Positions 23,795-31,797 of a DNA stretch of 64,000 nucleotides are shown in pieces. Both the position numbers and the translations under genes were made by a program. The notes under the pieces were generated by a model. That model was given only the letters and a program-made list of their open reading frames with translations. It made no database searches and was not told the origin of the DNA. Location of the stretch: NCBI GenBank assembly GCA_009838035.1, contig VXSK01000004.1, positions 248,001 to 312,000 of the forward strand. The letters are read 5' to 3'. Position 1 is the stretch's first letter. Each line of letters starts with the position of its first letter. This stretch comes from Gammaproteobacteria bacterium (GTDB taxonomy: Bacteria > Pseudomonadota > Gammaproteobacteria > Steroidobacterales > Foliamicaceae).

Positions 23795-25129
23795 ATGCCG
23801 GAGCCCTTGCGAGAAACGGTACTGGAGCCGGGAACCGCGGCCGGCGTTTCGCGCCGACGATTTCTGGGCGCGATCGCGGCAGGGTCGGCCGGGGCGCTTC
23901 TGGCCGGCGGGGCGTCCAGGGCCGAGGCCCGGGCGTCGCTCACAGTGATTGAACAAGCGCGGGAGGACGCGCTGCCGGAAGAGGATTTCTGGTCGAAGGT
24001 GCGCGGCGAGTTCCTGATCTCGGAAGAGTTGGCCTATATGAACAGCGGTACGCTCGGTCCGATGCCCAAGCCCGTGTTTTACGCCGTTGTCGACGGCTAC
24101 CGGGCGCTGGCCGCCGATCCGGGCCGCGAGAACGCGCGCCAGTTGGAGGCCCAGGACGACTTGCGGCAGAAACTGGCCGATTTCGTCAATGCCGACGCCG
24201 GCGAGGTCGCATTGACCCGGAATACGACCGAGGGCATGAGTTTCATCGCCAACGGTCTCGACCTCAAGGCCGGAGACGAGGTGCTGTGCACCTTTCATGA
24301 GCATCCGGGCGGGCTGGAGCCCTGGAAGATTAAGGCGAAACGTCACGGCGTGGTCGTGAAGGAGCTGCCGTTTCCGGTTCCACCCTCGGACCCGTCCGAA
24401 ATCCTGAACCGCTTCGAGGACGCCATCACTCCCCGCACCCGCGTGATCAGCGTCAGTCACGTTACCTTTCCAACCGGCTGTGTGCTGCCGGTGAAGGAAC
24501 TGGCGGCCCTGGCCCGGTCCCGCGGAATCCTTACGCTGGCCGATGGTGCGCATGCGATCGGGATGCTGGACCTGGACATGCAGGACCTGGGCGTCGATTT
24601 CTATGCGTCCAGTCCCTACAAGTGGGCGGGGGCGCCGGTCGGGACCGGCTTTCTGTACCTGCGGCGCGAGTCGCAGGAGCGGGTCTGGCCGACTGTGGCT
24701 ACGATGGGCTGGGACGACGAGGAGACCGGCGCCAGGCGCTACGACCGCCTGAGCCAGCGCGCCGGTCCGCTGCTGCTGGCGACGATTACGGCGCTTGGGT
24801 TTCAGAATGCCATCGGCCGCGGCCGCATAGAGCAACGCATCATGGCGCTGGCCGCCCGACTGCGGGAAAGGCTCGGGGAAATTGCGGGAGTGACGCTGTA
24901 CGCCTCGGACGATAGGGAACTCTGTTCCGGGCTGACCGGGTTCACCCTGGAGGGTTTTGGCCGGACGGAGGTCGTTGAGACCTTGTGGCGGCGCAACCGT
25001 GTGTGGGTGCGGGAAATCGATTACGGCCTGAGTACGGTGCGCGCCTCGACCCACCATTTCAATACCGCGGACCAGGTGGACCGGCTGGCCGAGGGAGTAC
25101 GCCAGATCTTCTCGGAGGGAACGCTATGA
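23795..25129 (+). CDS. Tat-exported class-V aminotransferase-fold PLP enzyme (isopenicillin-N epimerase-like)
   Basis: The 444-residue protein has a twin-arginine signal (VSRRRFLGAIAAGSAGALLAGG, residues 18-39) followed by a full class-V aminotransferase domain. That domain holds MNSGTLGPMP, NTTEGMSFIANGL, the aspartate-histidine pair LADGAHAIG (D250, H253) and the PLP lysine in SSPYKWAGAP (K276). Relatives include isopenicillin-N epimerase, cysteine desulfurase and kynureninase-like enzymes, so it could racemise, transaminate or cleave an amino acid or peptide end. Tat export fits cofactor loading in the cytoplasm. A strong GGGGAGG lies seven bases before the ATG at 23795, so this start is preferred over 23762. 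It overlaps the next gene by four bases. Confidence 0.85.
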   Translation: MPEPLRETVLEPGTAAGVSRRRFLGAIAAGSAGALLAGGASRAEARASLTVIEQAREDALPEEDFWSKVRGEFLISEELAYMNSGTLGPMPKPVFYAVVDGYRALAADPGRENARQLEAQDDLRQKLADFVNADAGEVALTRNTTEGMSFIANGLDLKAGDEVLCTFHEHPGGLEPWKIKAKRHGVVVKELPFPVPPSDPSEILNRFEDAITPRTRVISVSHVTFPTGCVLPVKELAALARSRGILTLADGAHAIGMLDLDMQDLGVDFYASSPYKWAGAPVGTGFLYLRRESQERVWPTVATMGWDDEETGARRYDRLSQRAGPLLLATITALGFQNAIGRGRIEQRIMALAARLRERLGEIAGVTLYASDDRELCSGLTGFTLEGFGRTEVVETLWRRNRVWVREIDYGLSTVRASTHHFNTADQVDRLAEGVRQIFSEGTL

Positions 25130-26544
25130 CGAAGCCCGATCCTTATCAGATCGAACGCCGGGACTTCTTCGCCGGGATTGCCGGCGGGGCCGCATTTGCG
25201 CTGGGCGCCGGGATGCTGGGCGCGCAGAAGGCGCACGCCAACTGGGGGCTGATCGCCCCCGGACCGGTGCCCGGCGAGGACTTTGACGGGCGCAGCCTCG
25301 TCAACAAGCCGCGCGCCTACGAGGTGATGGAACAGGAGGGCGTCGACGGGATCGTCGCGCTCAACCCGGTCAATGTCTTCTACCTCGGCAATTACTTTTC
25401 ATACGAGGTGCAGAAGCTCAGGGCCATTCCCAGTTTTGCGGTCATGCCCCGGGATCCCGGCAAACCCTCCTTTCTGGTGGTCGCTTCCACGGACTTGTGG
25501 TTCATCGCCAACGCCGAGCGGGAATATCCCGAGATCATTCCGTACAGCGCGCCGGTGGCGTGGGAAAAATACCGGGACCCGGAAACCTGGAACCAGCCGC
25601 CGGAATCGCGCGGCGGCATTCGCCGGCCGATCCGGGAAGAGAGCCTGACGGACATTGAACGCGGCTGGGTGGAGATGGAGCGCCGCTACGAGAACCGCAA
25701 GGCGGCCACGCCGGAATGGGCGCTGATTCGCGCGCTGGAGGAAGCCGGGCTGGAGAAGGGCCGGGTAGCGGTGGACGACATGAGCATTGCCCACATCCTG
25801 TCCAGCCTGGGGCAGGACAGGATCACCTGCGTGCCCGGCGACAACACCTTTCGCAAGATCCGGATGATCAAGTCCGACGTGGAACTCGTGCATATGCGCG
25901 CCGCGGCGCGGGCCAACCAGGACGCCTGCATGGCGATGCTTCGGCAAGTCGAAGCGGGCATGACCAAGGCGGACACGGACCAGCTCTTCCTTCAGGAAGC
26001 GGCCAAACGCGGCGCGAAGGCGATCTGGATCGCGATGGGCACGATCGGCGGGTTCGCCGACGGCGAGGTCGTGCCGGGACGCCCGATGATGGTCGACGCG
26101 GTGTGCCAGATCAACTACTACCATGGCGACTTCGGCCGCACCTGGTGCCTGGGCGAGCCCCGCAAGGACGTCCTTGACCGGGTCGGCATCATCCGCAAGG
26201 GCTATGAGGCGGCGCTGGACGTGATCCGTCCGGGCCTGAAGTATTCGGAACTGCGGGCGCATGCGGGCGAGGCCATGAACAAGGCGAACGCCACGCTGGC
26301 CAAAGCCACCTTCGGCGCCTCGCCGCATTCCGTGGGACTGCAGCATACGGATCAGCCGTACCGGGACGGTTTGCCGTTCATGGTTGCCGACGATCTGACG
26401 TTCCGGGAGAACATGACGCTGACCATCGACATGCCGTCGCTGGAGATGGGGTGGGGCGGCGCGCACCTGGAAGATCTGATCGTCGTTACCAAAGACGGAT
26501 TCGAGCCGCTGGCGACGATGGACGACCCGCTGGTCGTACTCTAG
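25126..26544 (+). CDS. Tat-exported M24-family metallopeptidase (Xaa-Pro aminopeptidase-like)
   Basis: The 472-residue protein has a twin-arginine signal (IERRDFFAGIAGGAAFALG). A creatinase N-terminal-like domain comes next, then the pita-bread M24 domain. Visible metal-site residues are the aspartates in MMVDAV and HGDFGRTW, the histidine in PHSVGLQH and the glutamate in HLEDLIV. At the fourth position, where M24 enzymes usually have glutamate (TIEP), this protein has aspartate (TLTIDMP). It may cut Xaa-Pro bonds or act on small amidino compounds like creatinase. It is coupled (ATGA) to the aminotransferase gene and divergent from the peptide-type transporter, pointing to joint work on peptides or modified amino acids in the periplasm. 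Confidence 0.83.
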   Translation: MTKPDPYQIERRDFFAGIAGGAAFALGAGMLGAQKAHANWGLIAPGPVPGEDFDGRSLVNKPRAYEVMEQEGVDGIVALNPVNVFYLGNYFSYEVQKLRAIPSFAVMPRDPGKPSFLVVASTDLWFIANAEREYPEIIPYSAPVAWEKYRDPETWNQPPESRGGIRRPIREESLTDIERGWVEMERRYENRKAATPEWALIRALEEAGLEKGRVAVDDMSIAHILSSLGQDRITCVPGDNTFRKIRMIKSDVELVHMRAAARANQDACMAMLRQVEAGMTKADTDQLFLQEAAKRGAKAIWIAMGTIGGFADGEVVPGRPMMVDAVCQINYYHGDFGRTWCLGEPRKDVLDRVGIIRKGYEAALDVIRPGLKYSELRAHAGEAMNKANATLAKATFGASPHSVGLQHTDQPYRDGLPFMVADDLTFRENMTLTIDMPSLEMGWGGAHLEDLIVVTKDGFEPLATMDDPLVVL

Positions 26545-26556
26545 CAATCCGGGGAA

Positions 26557-28080
26557 TCAGCTTCGGGAGTTGTTTTCCTGCCGGCGCACGATGTCGGTGA
26601 GGGTGCGGAAGTCGGTCTTGCCGCTTCCCATGGCGGGGAACTCATTCACCACGACGTATTTTTTGGGCAGCGCCAGGTTGGGCAGGTGTTCAGCGAGTTT
26701 CCTGGAGACGTCCTGTTCATCGATCTGCTGACTGGTGACGGCAATGATTCGTGAACCTCGCCTTGCATCGGGCAATTCCACGGCGCAACACTCCACGTCT
26801 TCCCCGGTCACCGCCTTGAGCGCCTCTTCCACGTTCACCAGGGAGATCATCTCGCCGCCTATCTTGACGAATCGCTTGAGACGACCCTTGTGCCACAGAT
26901 AGCCATCCTCATCGAGAACCCCGAGATCGCCGGTGTCATACCAGCCTGACTTCAATCGCAGATGGGACTCTGCCATGTCGTTCAGGTAACCGGACATGAC
27001 CCCTTCGCCTTTCACCATGATCTTGCCGGTCTCGCCGGGCGCACAGTCCTCCCCGTTGTCGATATTCTCGATTCGCACGCGAGTGCCCGGTATTGGCACG
27101 CCGATGCTGCCGGGGCGATTTCCGCCCCTTGGGTTCACCGAGATAACCGGTGAAGTCTCGGTGGCGCCGTAACCTTCGAAAATCTCCAGTTTGTGCTTCT
27201 CCCGGTAGAGTTTCCTGAGGGAATCGGGACATTTGTCGGCGCCCGCAACGGTCAGTATCACACTGGCGAAATCTCCCGGCCGGGACTGTCTTGCATATCC
27301 TTCCAGGAACAGTGGAGTGCCGACAAGCAGCTGGGGTTTTTCTTCCTTGACAAGTCCGGCGATGACCTTGAAATCAAGAGGGTTGGGATAGGTAATGGCC
27401 GTCATTCCCAGACACAGGGGAGTCCAGAGATGGATGGTCAGGCCAAACACATGAAAGTAGGGAAGTATGGCCAACATGTGATCCATCCCGTGGATGTCCA
27501 TCATGTCGGAAAATGAATCTATGTTGGACAGGATGTTTCGCTGAGTAAGCTGGACACCCTTGGGGTCTTTCTCGCTGCCGCTGGTAAACAGGATTACGGC
27601 GGGACTGTCCAGGTCACCGCTGCCTGTAATGCGCTTCAGCGGCCCCAGCGGCAGCCTGGACTTGAGATAGGCCAGCAGCTTTTCGTAGTGGCCCAGTCCG
27701 GCCATGATGTCCTCCATGAACACCATGCCCGGCAACTCCTCGCAGCCCACCCGTTCCACCAGTGCGCGGGCTGTGACGATGGTTCGGAAATCGCATTGGG
27801 CTTGCGCATACGCGCAGTTTTTCGCGGCGCCGGTCGAATAGTTGATCATGACGGGCGTCAATCCGCCCATCAGCGCACCCACGACAGCCAGCGCTCCACC
27901 CGACGAAGTGGGCAGCATGATTCCAATGCGGCCTCGCTCCATTTTCCGGAAGCGCCGCGCCAAAACAAGCGCGCCCAGCAGGGCCCGCGAATAGGTCACA
28001 TCCCGATGGATGGCCCTGTCCCTGATGGCTACCTTGTTCGGGTGTTTCCTTGCCCTTTCTATGAAGCGGTGTTGCAGCAT
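26557..28080 (-). CDS. AMP-forming acyl-CoA/acyl-ACP synthetase (ANL superfamily)
   Basis: The roughly 507-residue protein has the ANL motifs: the AMP/phosphate loop ILFTSGSEKDPKGVQLT, FEGYGATETSPV, the hinge region DTGDLGVLDEDGYLWHKGR and the C-terminal catalytic lysine in MGSGKTDF. It activates a carboxylic acid as acyl-AMP and passes it to CoA or a carrier protein. The sequence resembles the synthetase half of Aas, so a long-chain fatty acid is likely. The ATG at 28080 is chosen; a TTG at 28101 would add seven residues. Base composition is lower in GC than the neighbours (one 60-base line at 27481 counts 27 G/C), which may mark transfer. It is alone and converges on the M24 gene. Confidence 0.85.
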   Translation of the reverse strand: MLQHRFIERARKHPNKVAIRDRAIHRDVTYSRALLGALVLARRFRKMERGRIGIMLPTSSGGALAVVGALMGGLTPVMINYSTGAAKNCAYAQAQCDFRTIVTARALVERVGCEELPGMVFMEDIMAGLGHYEKLLAYLKSRLPLGPLKRITGSGDLDSPAVILFTSGSEKDPKGVQLTQRNILSNIDSFSDMMDIHGMDHMLAILPYFHVFGLTIHLWTPLCLGMTAITYPNPLDFKVIAGLVKEEKPQLLVGTPLFLEGYARQSRPGDFASVILTVAGADKCPDSLRKLYREKHKLEIFEGYGATETSPVISVNPRGGNRPGSIGVPIPGTRVRIENIDNGEDCAPGETGKIMVKGEGVMSGYLNDMAESHLRLKSGWYDTGDLGVLDEDGYLWHKGRLKRFVKIGGEMISLVNVEEALKAVTGEDVECCAVELPDARRGSRIIAVTSQQIDEQDVSRKLAEHLPNLALPKKYVVVNEFPAMGSGKTDFRTLTDIVRRQENNSRS

Positions 28081-28099
28081 GACCGGAGTGTAATCCAGC

Positions 28100-28126
28100 A
28101 AGCGCTGCGCTTGAATAAGCGCTGCG
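28100..28126. repeat. 10-base direct repeat upstream of the act operon
   Basis: AAGCGCTGCG occurs at 28100-28109 and again at 28117-28126, 17 bases apart start to start. The pair lies just upstream of the likely actA promoter and at the 5' end of the divergent acyl-CoA synthetase gene. It could be a regulator site or chance. Confidence 0.35.
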
Positions 28127-28136
28127 GTCGGAAAGG

Positions 28137-28165
28137 TGGGCAGACGGGCCGTAACCGTCTATAAT
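28137..28165 (+). promoter_or_regulatory. Sigma-70-type promoter for the actABCDEF operon
   Basis: A perfect TATAAT lies at 28160-28165, with TGGGCA (four of six matches to TTGACA) at 28137-28142 and exactly 17 bases between. The predicted start of transcription is near 28172, about 22 bases before the actA GTG. It is the best promoter-like sequence in the window. Confidence 0.6.
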
Positions 28166-28193
28166 CCCGCGCCGTCAAGGGTTGGAGTTGTTC

Positions 28194-28751
28194 GTGTCCA
28201 TTGGTGTGTTCGAGGCCGCTCGGCCGGTAATAAAGGGGTTGATTATTGCCGTGCTGGCAGTTATCGGCGCCTATATCGGACATTGGGTGCACGGCGCCAC
28301 GCTGAACGACTATACGCCGGTCCAGCCGATCGAATTCAGCCACGAGGTGCACGCCGGCGAAAACGAGATTGCCTGCGAGTACTGCCATTCCTGGGCCGGC
28401 CGCTCGGCGACGGCAGGCGTGCCCAGCGTCGAGACCTGCGTAGGCTGCCACAAGGGCCTGACCGAGGTCCGCGACAAGCCCGACGTCGTGAAGCTCTTCG
28501 ACTACTGGGAGCGCGGGGAAGGCATCCCCTGGATCAAGGTCCACGACACTCCGGATTTCGTCCATTTCCGGCACAAGCCGCATATCCGCGGCGGCGTTGA
28601 ATGCCAGACCTGCCACGGGCCGGTGGAGGAAATGGCCCGCGTTACGCGGCGCGTCGATCTGAACGAAAACCTTCGCATGCCCTGGTGCATCGATTGCCAC
28701 ACCGAGGAAGACGTGGCCAACGGCCGCGATTGCCTCACCTGCCACTACTGA
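28194..28751 (+). CDS. actA: Alternative complex III subunit ActA, pentahaem cytochrome c
   Basis: This 185-residue protein has one N-terminal transmembrane anchor (VIKGLIIAVLAVIGAYIGHWV) and five CxxCH haem sites: CEYCH, CVGCH, CQTCH, CIDCH and CLTCH. In alternative complex III, ActA is the periplasmic multihaem subunit that takes part in passing quinol electrons onward. The start is best placed at the GTG at 28194, which has GGAG six bases upstream; a TTG at 28182 is in frame but sits on that site. It heads the act operon. Confidence 0.92.
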   Translation: MSIGVFEAARPVIKGLIIAVLAVIGAYIGHWVHGATLNDYTPVQPIEFSHEVHAGENEIACEYCHSWAGRSATAGVPSVETCVGCHKGLTEVRDKPDVVKLFDYWERGEGIPWIKVHDTPDFVHFRHKPHIRGGVECQTCHGPVEEMARVTRRVDLNENLRMPWCIDCHTEEDVANGRDCLTCHY

Positions 28752-28755
28752 CGCC

Positions 28756-30942
28756 ATGCTGAGCCGCAGGGACATATTCAAGTACCTGGCCGGTGGCGGC
28801 GTCGGCGTCGGGACCGGTCTTCTGCTGGGCGAAGTGAACCAGCGGCCGCTGGAAACGCTCCTTTCCACGCATATTCCGCCCGAGGATTTCTCCCCGGGCA
28901 TGGACACCTGGTACAACACGCTGTGCCGCATGTGCCCGGCCGGCTGCGGCATTTCTGTGCGGGTGAGGGAAGGCCGGGCCAAGAAGATCGAAGGCAACGC
29001 CAACCATCCCGTGAGCCGGGGCGGCACCTGCGCGCTGGGACAGGCCAGTCTCAACGCCCTCTACAACCCCGACCGGCTGCGCTCGCCGATGCGTTCCGAC
29101 GGGGAAGGCGGCTTTGTGGAATCTTCCTGGGACGAGGCCCTCGAGGCCATTGCGCCGCGCCTGGGGGCCATGCAGTCCGCGGGAATGGGCGGCCGCACCT
29201 GGATCCTCACCGGCGGCTTGCTCAGTTCCGGCGAGGAGGCGCTGGACAAGTTCCGGGAGGCGTTGAGCGCGAACGTGCTGCGTCTCGGCCTTGACACCCC
29301 GGCAACCGAACTGGCGGCCGCGAAGGCCATGTACGGCTTCAGCGGTCTTCCGCACTACGACATTGCAAGGGCCGACCTGGTCGTGTCCTTCGGCGCCGAC
29401 TTTCTCGGCGCCTGGCGCTCGCCGGTGGGCTATTCCAAGGACTACGGCGAGTTTCGCCAGGGCGGCGATGGCCATCGCGGATACCTCGTGCAGGTTGAGC
29501 CGCGCATGTCGCTGACCGGCGCCAATGCCGACGAATGGTTGCCCGCGCGGCCGGGCACCGAAGGCGCGCTGGCGCTGGCGCTGGCCGCGGACCTGCTTGG
29601 CCGGCGCGGTCCGGATCAGGAACCGGCAGGCTGGGAAGATCTGGCCGGCGCCCTGAGCCTTGAAGAGGCCGCCGCGCTGGCGGACCTGCCCGCCGAACGG
29701 TTGCGCGCGCTGGCCGAGAGGCTGGCGGCCGCGAAGACGCCCCTGGTCCTGGGTGGCGGTGCGGCGGGCGCCGGATCGAACGCAACCGAAACGCTGACCT
29801 GCGTGGCGGCGCTGAACCGGATCCTGGGCGCCACCGGGACTACGGTCAGGCCCAACCTGGCGCACGCGCCCCGATATTCCGCGTTGAGCGAAATCGAGGA
29901 ATTCGTTGCCAGGGCGGCCAACGGCGAAGTGTCGCTGGTGATCGTGGCGGGCGTGGATCCGCTGCACGACCTGCCGGACTCACTCGGTTTGCGCGGCGCC
30001 CTGGACAGGGCCGAACTGGTTGTGGCGCTGGACAGCTTTCCCAGCGACACAGCCAGTGCGGCAGACTGGATCCTGGCTACGGACACCTTTTTCGAGACCT
30101 GGGACGACGACATTTCACTTCCCGGGAGCGGAAGGCTGTCGGTTACATTGCAACAGCCGGTGCAGAAGCGTCTCTACGACACGCTGTCGGTTACCGATAT
30201 CGTCCTTCAGCTTGCGCAACGGTCCGGCGGGGCACTGGCCGAGGCCCTCCCGTATGAGGATGCCGAAGCCTATACCCGCTCCGAATGGGCGACTGCATGG
30301 ACCAATCTCGGCATTCAGGACGATTTCGAAGCCGGTTTCCGGCAGGTGCAGCAGCAGGGCGTCTGGGTCGTCGACCTTGTGGAAGGAATGGCCGACCAGT
30401 TCTCGGCCGAAGCAACGGCGCCCGCGGCGCCGTCCGAAGCGCTGTTCGCCGGGGATGCATCCGAGTATCCCTTCGTGCTTCACCCCTTTCAGACGCCGGG
30501 GTTGCGCGAGGGCAAGGGCGCCAGGCTGCCCTGGATACAGGAACTGCCGGACCCGCAGACCAGCGTTGCCTACGGGAGCTGGGTCGAAGTGAACCCGGCG
30601 ACCGCGGATGAACTGGAATTGAAGGACGGCGACGTCGTGGAAGTGAGTTCGCAGGCCGGAACGGTGACCGCGCCGGTGCTCCGCTATCCGGGCGTGCGTC
30701 CCGACGTGATCGCCATGCCGCTGGGGCAGGGGCACCAGGCGAACGGGCGCTACGCGCAGGGCCGCGGAGTGAACCCGGCCTCGCTGCTCGCGGCCCTGAG
30801 CGACGGCTCCACGGGAGCGCTGGCCTGGGCCGCCACCCGCGTGGCGTTGCGCAAGACCGGCGAGCGCGTGCGCCTGACGAAGACCAGCGGCGAAAGCCGC
30901 ACGCTGGGCAGGCAGATTCTCGGACCGGACGACGAGCACTAG
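28756..30942 (+). CDS. actB: Alternative complex III subunit ActB, molybdopterin-oxidoreductase-like part (ActB1)
   Basis: The 728-residue protein opens with a Tat-like signal (SRRDIFKYLAGGGVGVG) and is related to molybdopterin oxidoreductases. In known alternative complex III this part has lost the molybdenum cofactor and serves as a structural and electron-transfer subunit. Here a C57-x2-C60-x3-C64-x27-C92 set remains, like the first [4Fe-4S] site of Mo enzymes. In Rhodothermus this part is fused to the ferredoxin part, but here the next gene encodes it separately after a 4-base gap. It is four bases downstream of actA. Confidence 0.9.
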   Translation: MLSRRDIFKYLAGGGVGVGTGLLLGEVNQRPLETLLSTHIPPEDFSPGMDTWYNTLCRMCPAGCGISVRVREGRAKKIEGNANHPVSRGGTCALGQASLNALYNPDRLRSPMRSDGEGGFVESSWDEALEAIAPRLGAMQSAGMGGRTWILTGGLLSSGEEALDKFREALSANVLRLGLDTPATELAAAKAMYGFSGLPHYDIARADLVVSFGADFLGAWRSPVGYSKDYGEFRQGGDGHRGYLVQVEPRMSLTGANADEWLPARPGTEGALALALAADLLGRRGPDQEPAGWEDLAGALSLEEAAALADLPAERLRALAERLAAAKTPLVLGGGAAGAGSNATETLTCVAALNRILGATGTTVRPNLAHAPRYSALSEIEEFVARAANGEVSLVIVAGVDPLHDLPDSLGLRGALDRAELVVALDSFPSDTASAADWILATDTFFETWDDDISLPGSGRLSVTLQQPVQKRLYDTLSVTDIVLQLAQRSGGALAEALPYEDAEAYTRSEWATAWTNLGIQDDFEAGFRQVQQQGVWVVDLVEGMADQFSAEATAPAAPSEALFAGDASEYPFVLHPFQTPGLREGKGARLPWIQELPDPQTSVAYGSWVEVNPATADELELKDGDVVEVSSQAGTVTAPVLRYPGVRPDVIAMPLGQGHQANGRYAQGRGVNPASLLAALSDGSTGALAWAATRVALRKTGERVRLTKTSGESRTLGRQILGPDDEH

Positions 30943-30946
30943 GACG

Positions 30947-31795
30947 ATGAGCACCATACGGGACAAACTGCGCGAGTACCGCACCGACGGCTACTACACG
31001 GAATTCGAATACCACTGGACCATGGCCGTGGACCTGGACCGCTGCACCGGCTGCGAAGCCTGCGTGGTGGCCTGCCAGGCGGAGAACAACCTGCCCATCG
31101 TGGGCGAAAAGCGAATGCGCCAGGGCCGCGAGATGAAATGGATACGCATCGAGCGCTACTGGGACGGCGAATATCCGGACGCGCGGCTGAACTTCATCCC
31201 GATGATGTGCCAGCACTGCGACGATGCGCCCTGCGAAATCGCCTGCCCGGTGTTCGCCACCTATCACAACCAGGACGGGCTCAACGCGCAGGTGTACAAC
31301 CGCTGCATCGGGACCCGCACCTGCGCCGTCTACTGTCCCTACGAAGTGCGATTCTTCAACTGGTTCACCTACACCTGGGACGAGCCGCTGGAGCAGCAGC
31401 TGAACCCGGACGTGACCGTGCGCGAGAAGGGCGTCATGGAAAAGTGCACGTTCTGCGTGCAGCGCATCAACCGCGCCAAGGACCTGGCGCGCGACGAGGA
31501 CCGCCGCGTGGCCGACGGCGAGGCCCAGCCGGCCTGCGCCCAGGCCTGCCCGACCGACGCGATCGTGTTCGGCGACCGCAACGATCCCGAGAGCGCCGTT
31601 TCGCGCAAGCTCGAAGACCCGCGGGCCTACGAAGTGCTCAAGGAGCTGAATACGCATCCCAGCGTCGTCTACCTCAAGAACGCCCGCGAACCGCTGGCTG
31701 GCAGCGCCGATGACGACCATCACGGCGACGAATCCGACAGCCACGCCGCAAGCCCGGTCATGTGGTCGGAAGAATCGAGTGAAGCGGTGGCCTGA
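30947..31795 (+). CDS. Alternative complex III subunit ActB, iron-sulfur part (ActB2)
   Basis: This 282-residue ferredoxin-type protein has four cluster motifs: CTGCEACVVAC, CQHCDDAPCEIACP, CIGTRTCAVYCP and the split CTFC...CAQACP set. The third motif has threonine where a fourth cysteine would be, which fits the single [3Fe-4S] centre known in ActB beside three [4Fe-4S] centres. The C-terminus is acidic and His-rich (DDDHHGDESDSHAAS). It has no export signal of its own and probably travels with ActB1 as a Tat hitch-hiker. It is inferred to carry electrons within the complex. Confidence 0.9.
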   Translation: MSTIRDKLREYRTDGYYTEFEYHWTMAVDLDRCTGCEACVVACQAENNLPIVGEKRMRQGREMKWIRIERYWDGEYPDARLNFIPMMCQHCDDAPCEIACPVFATYHNQDGLNAQVYNRCIGTRTCAVYCPYEVRFFNWFTYTWDEPLEQQLNPDVTVREKGVMEKCTFCVQRINRAKDLARDEDRRVADGEAQPACAQACPTDAIVFGDRNDPESAVSRKLEDPRAYEVLKELNTHPSVVYLKNAREPLAGSADDDHHGDESDSHAASPVMWSEESSEAVA

Positions 31796-31797
31796 CC

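Noticed and set aside
21948..23948. A 666-codon plus-strand open frame opposite the substrate-binding protein
   Set aside because: Antisense shadow; the minus-strand product has a signal peptide and family-5 motifs.
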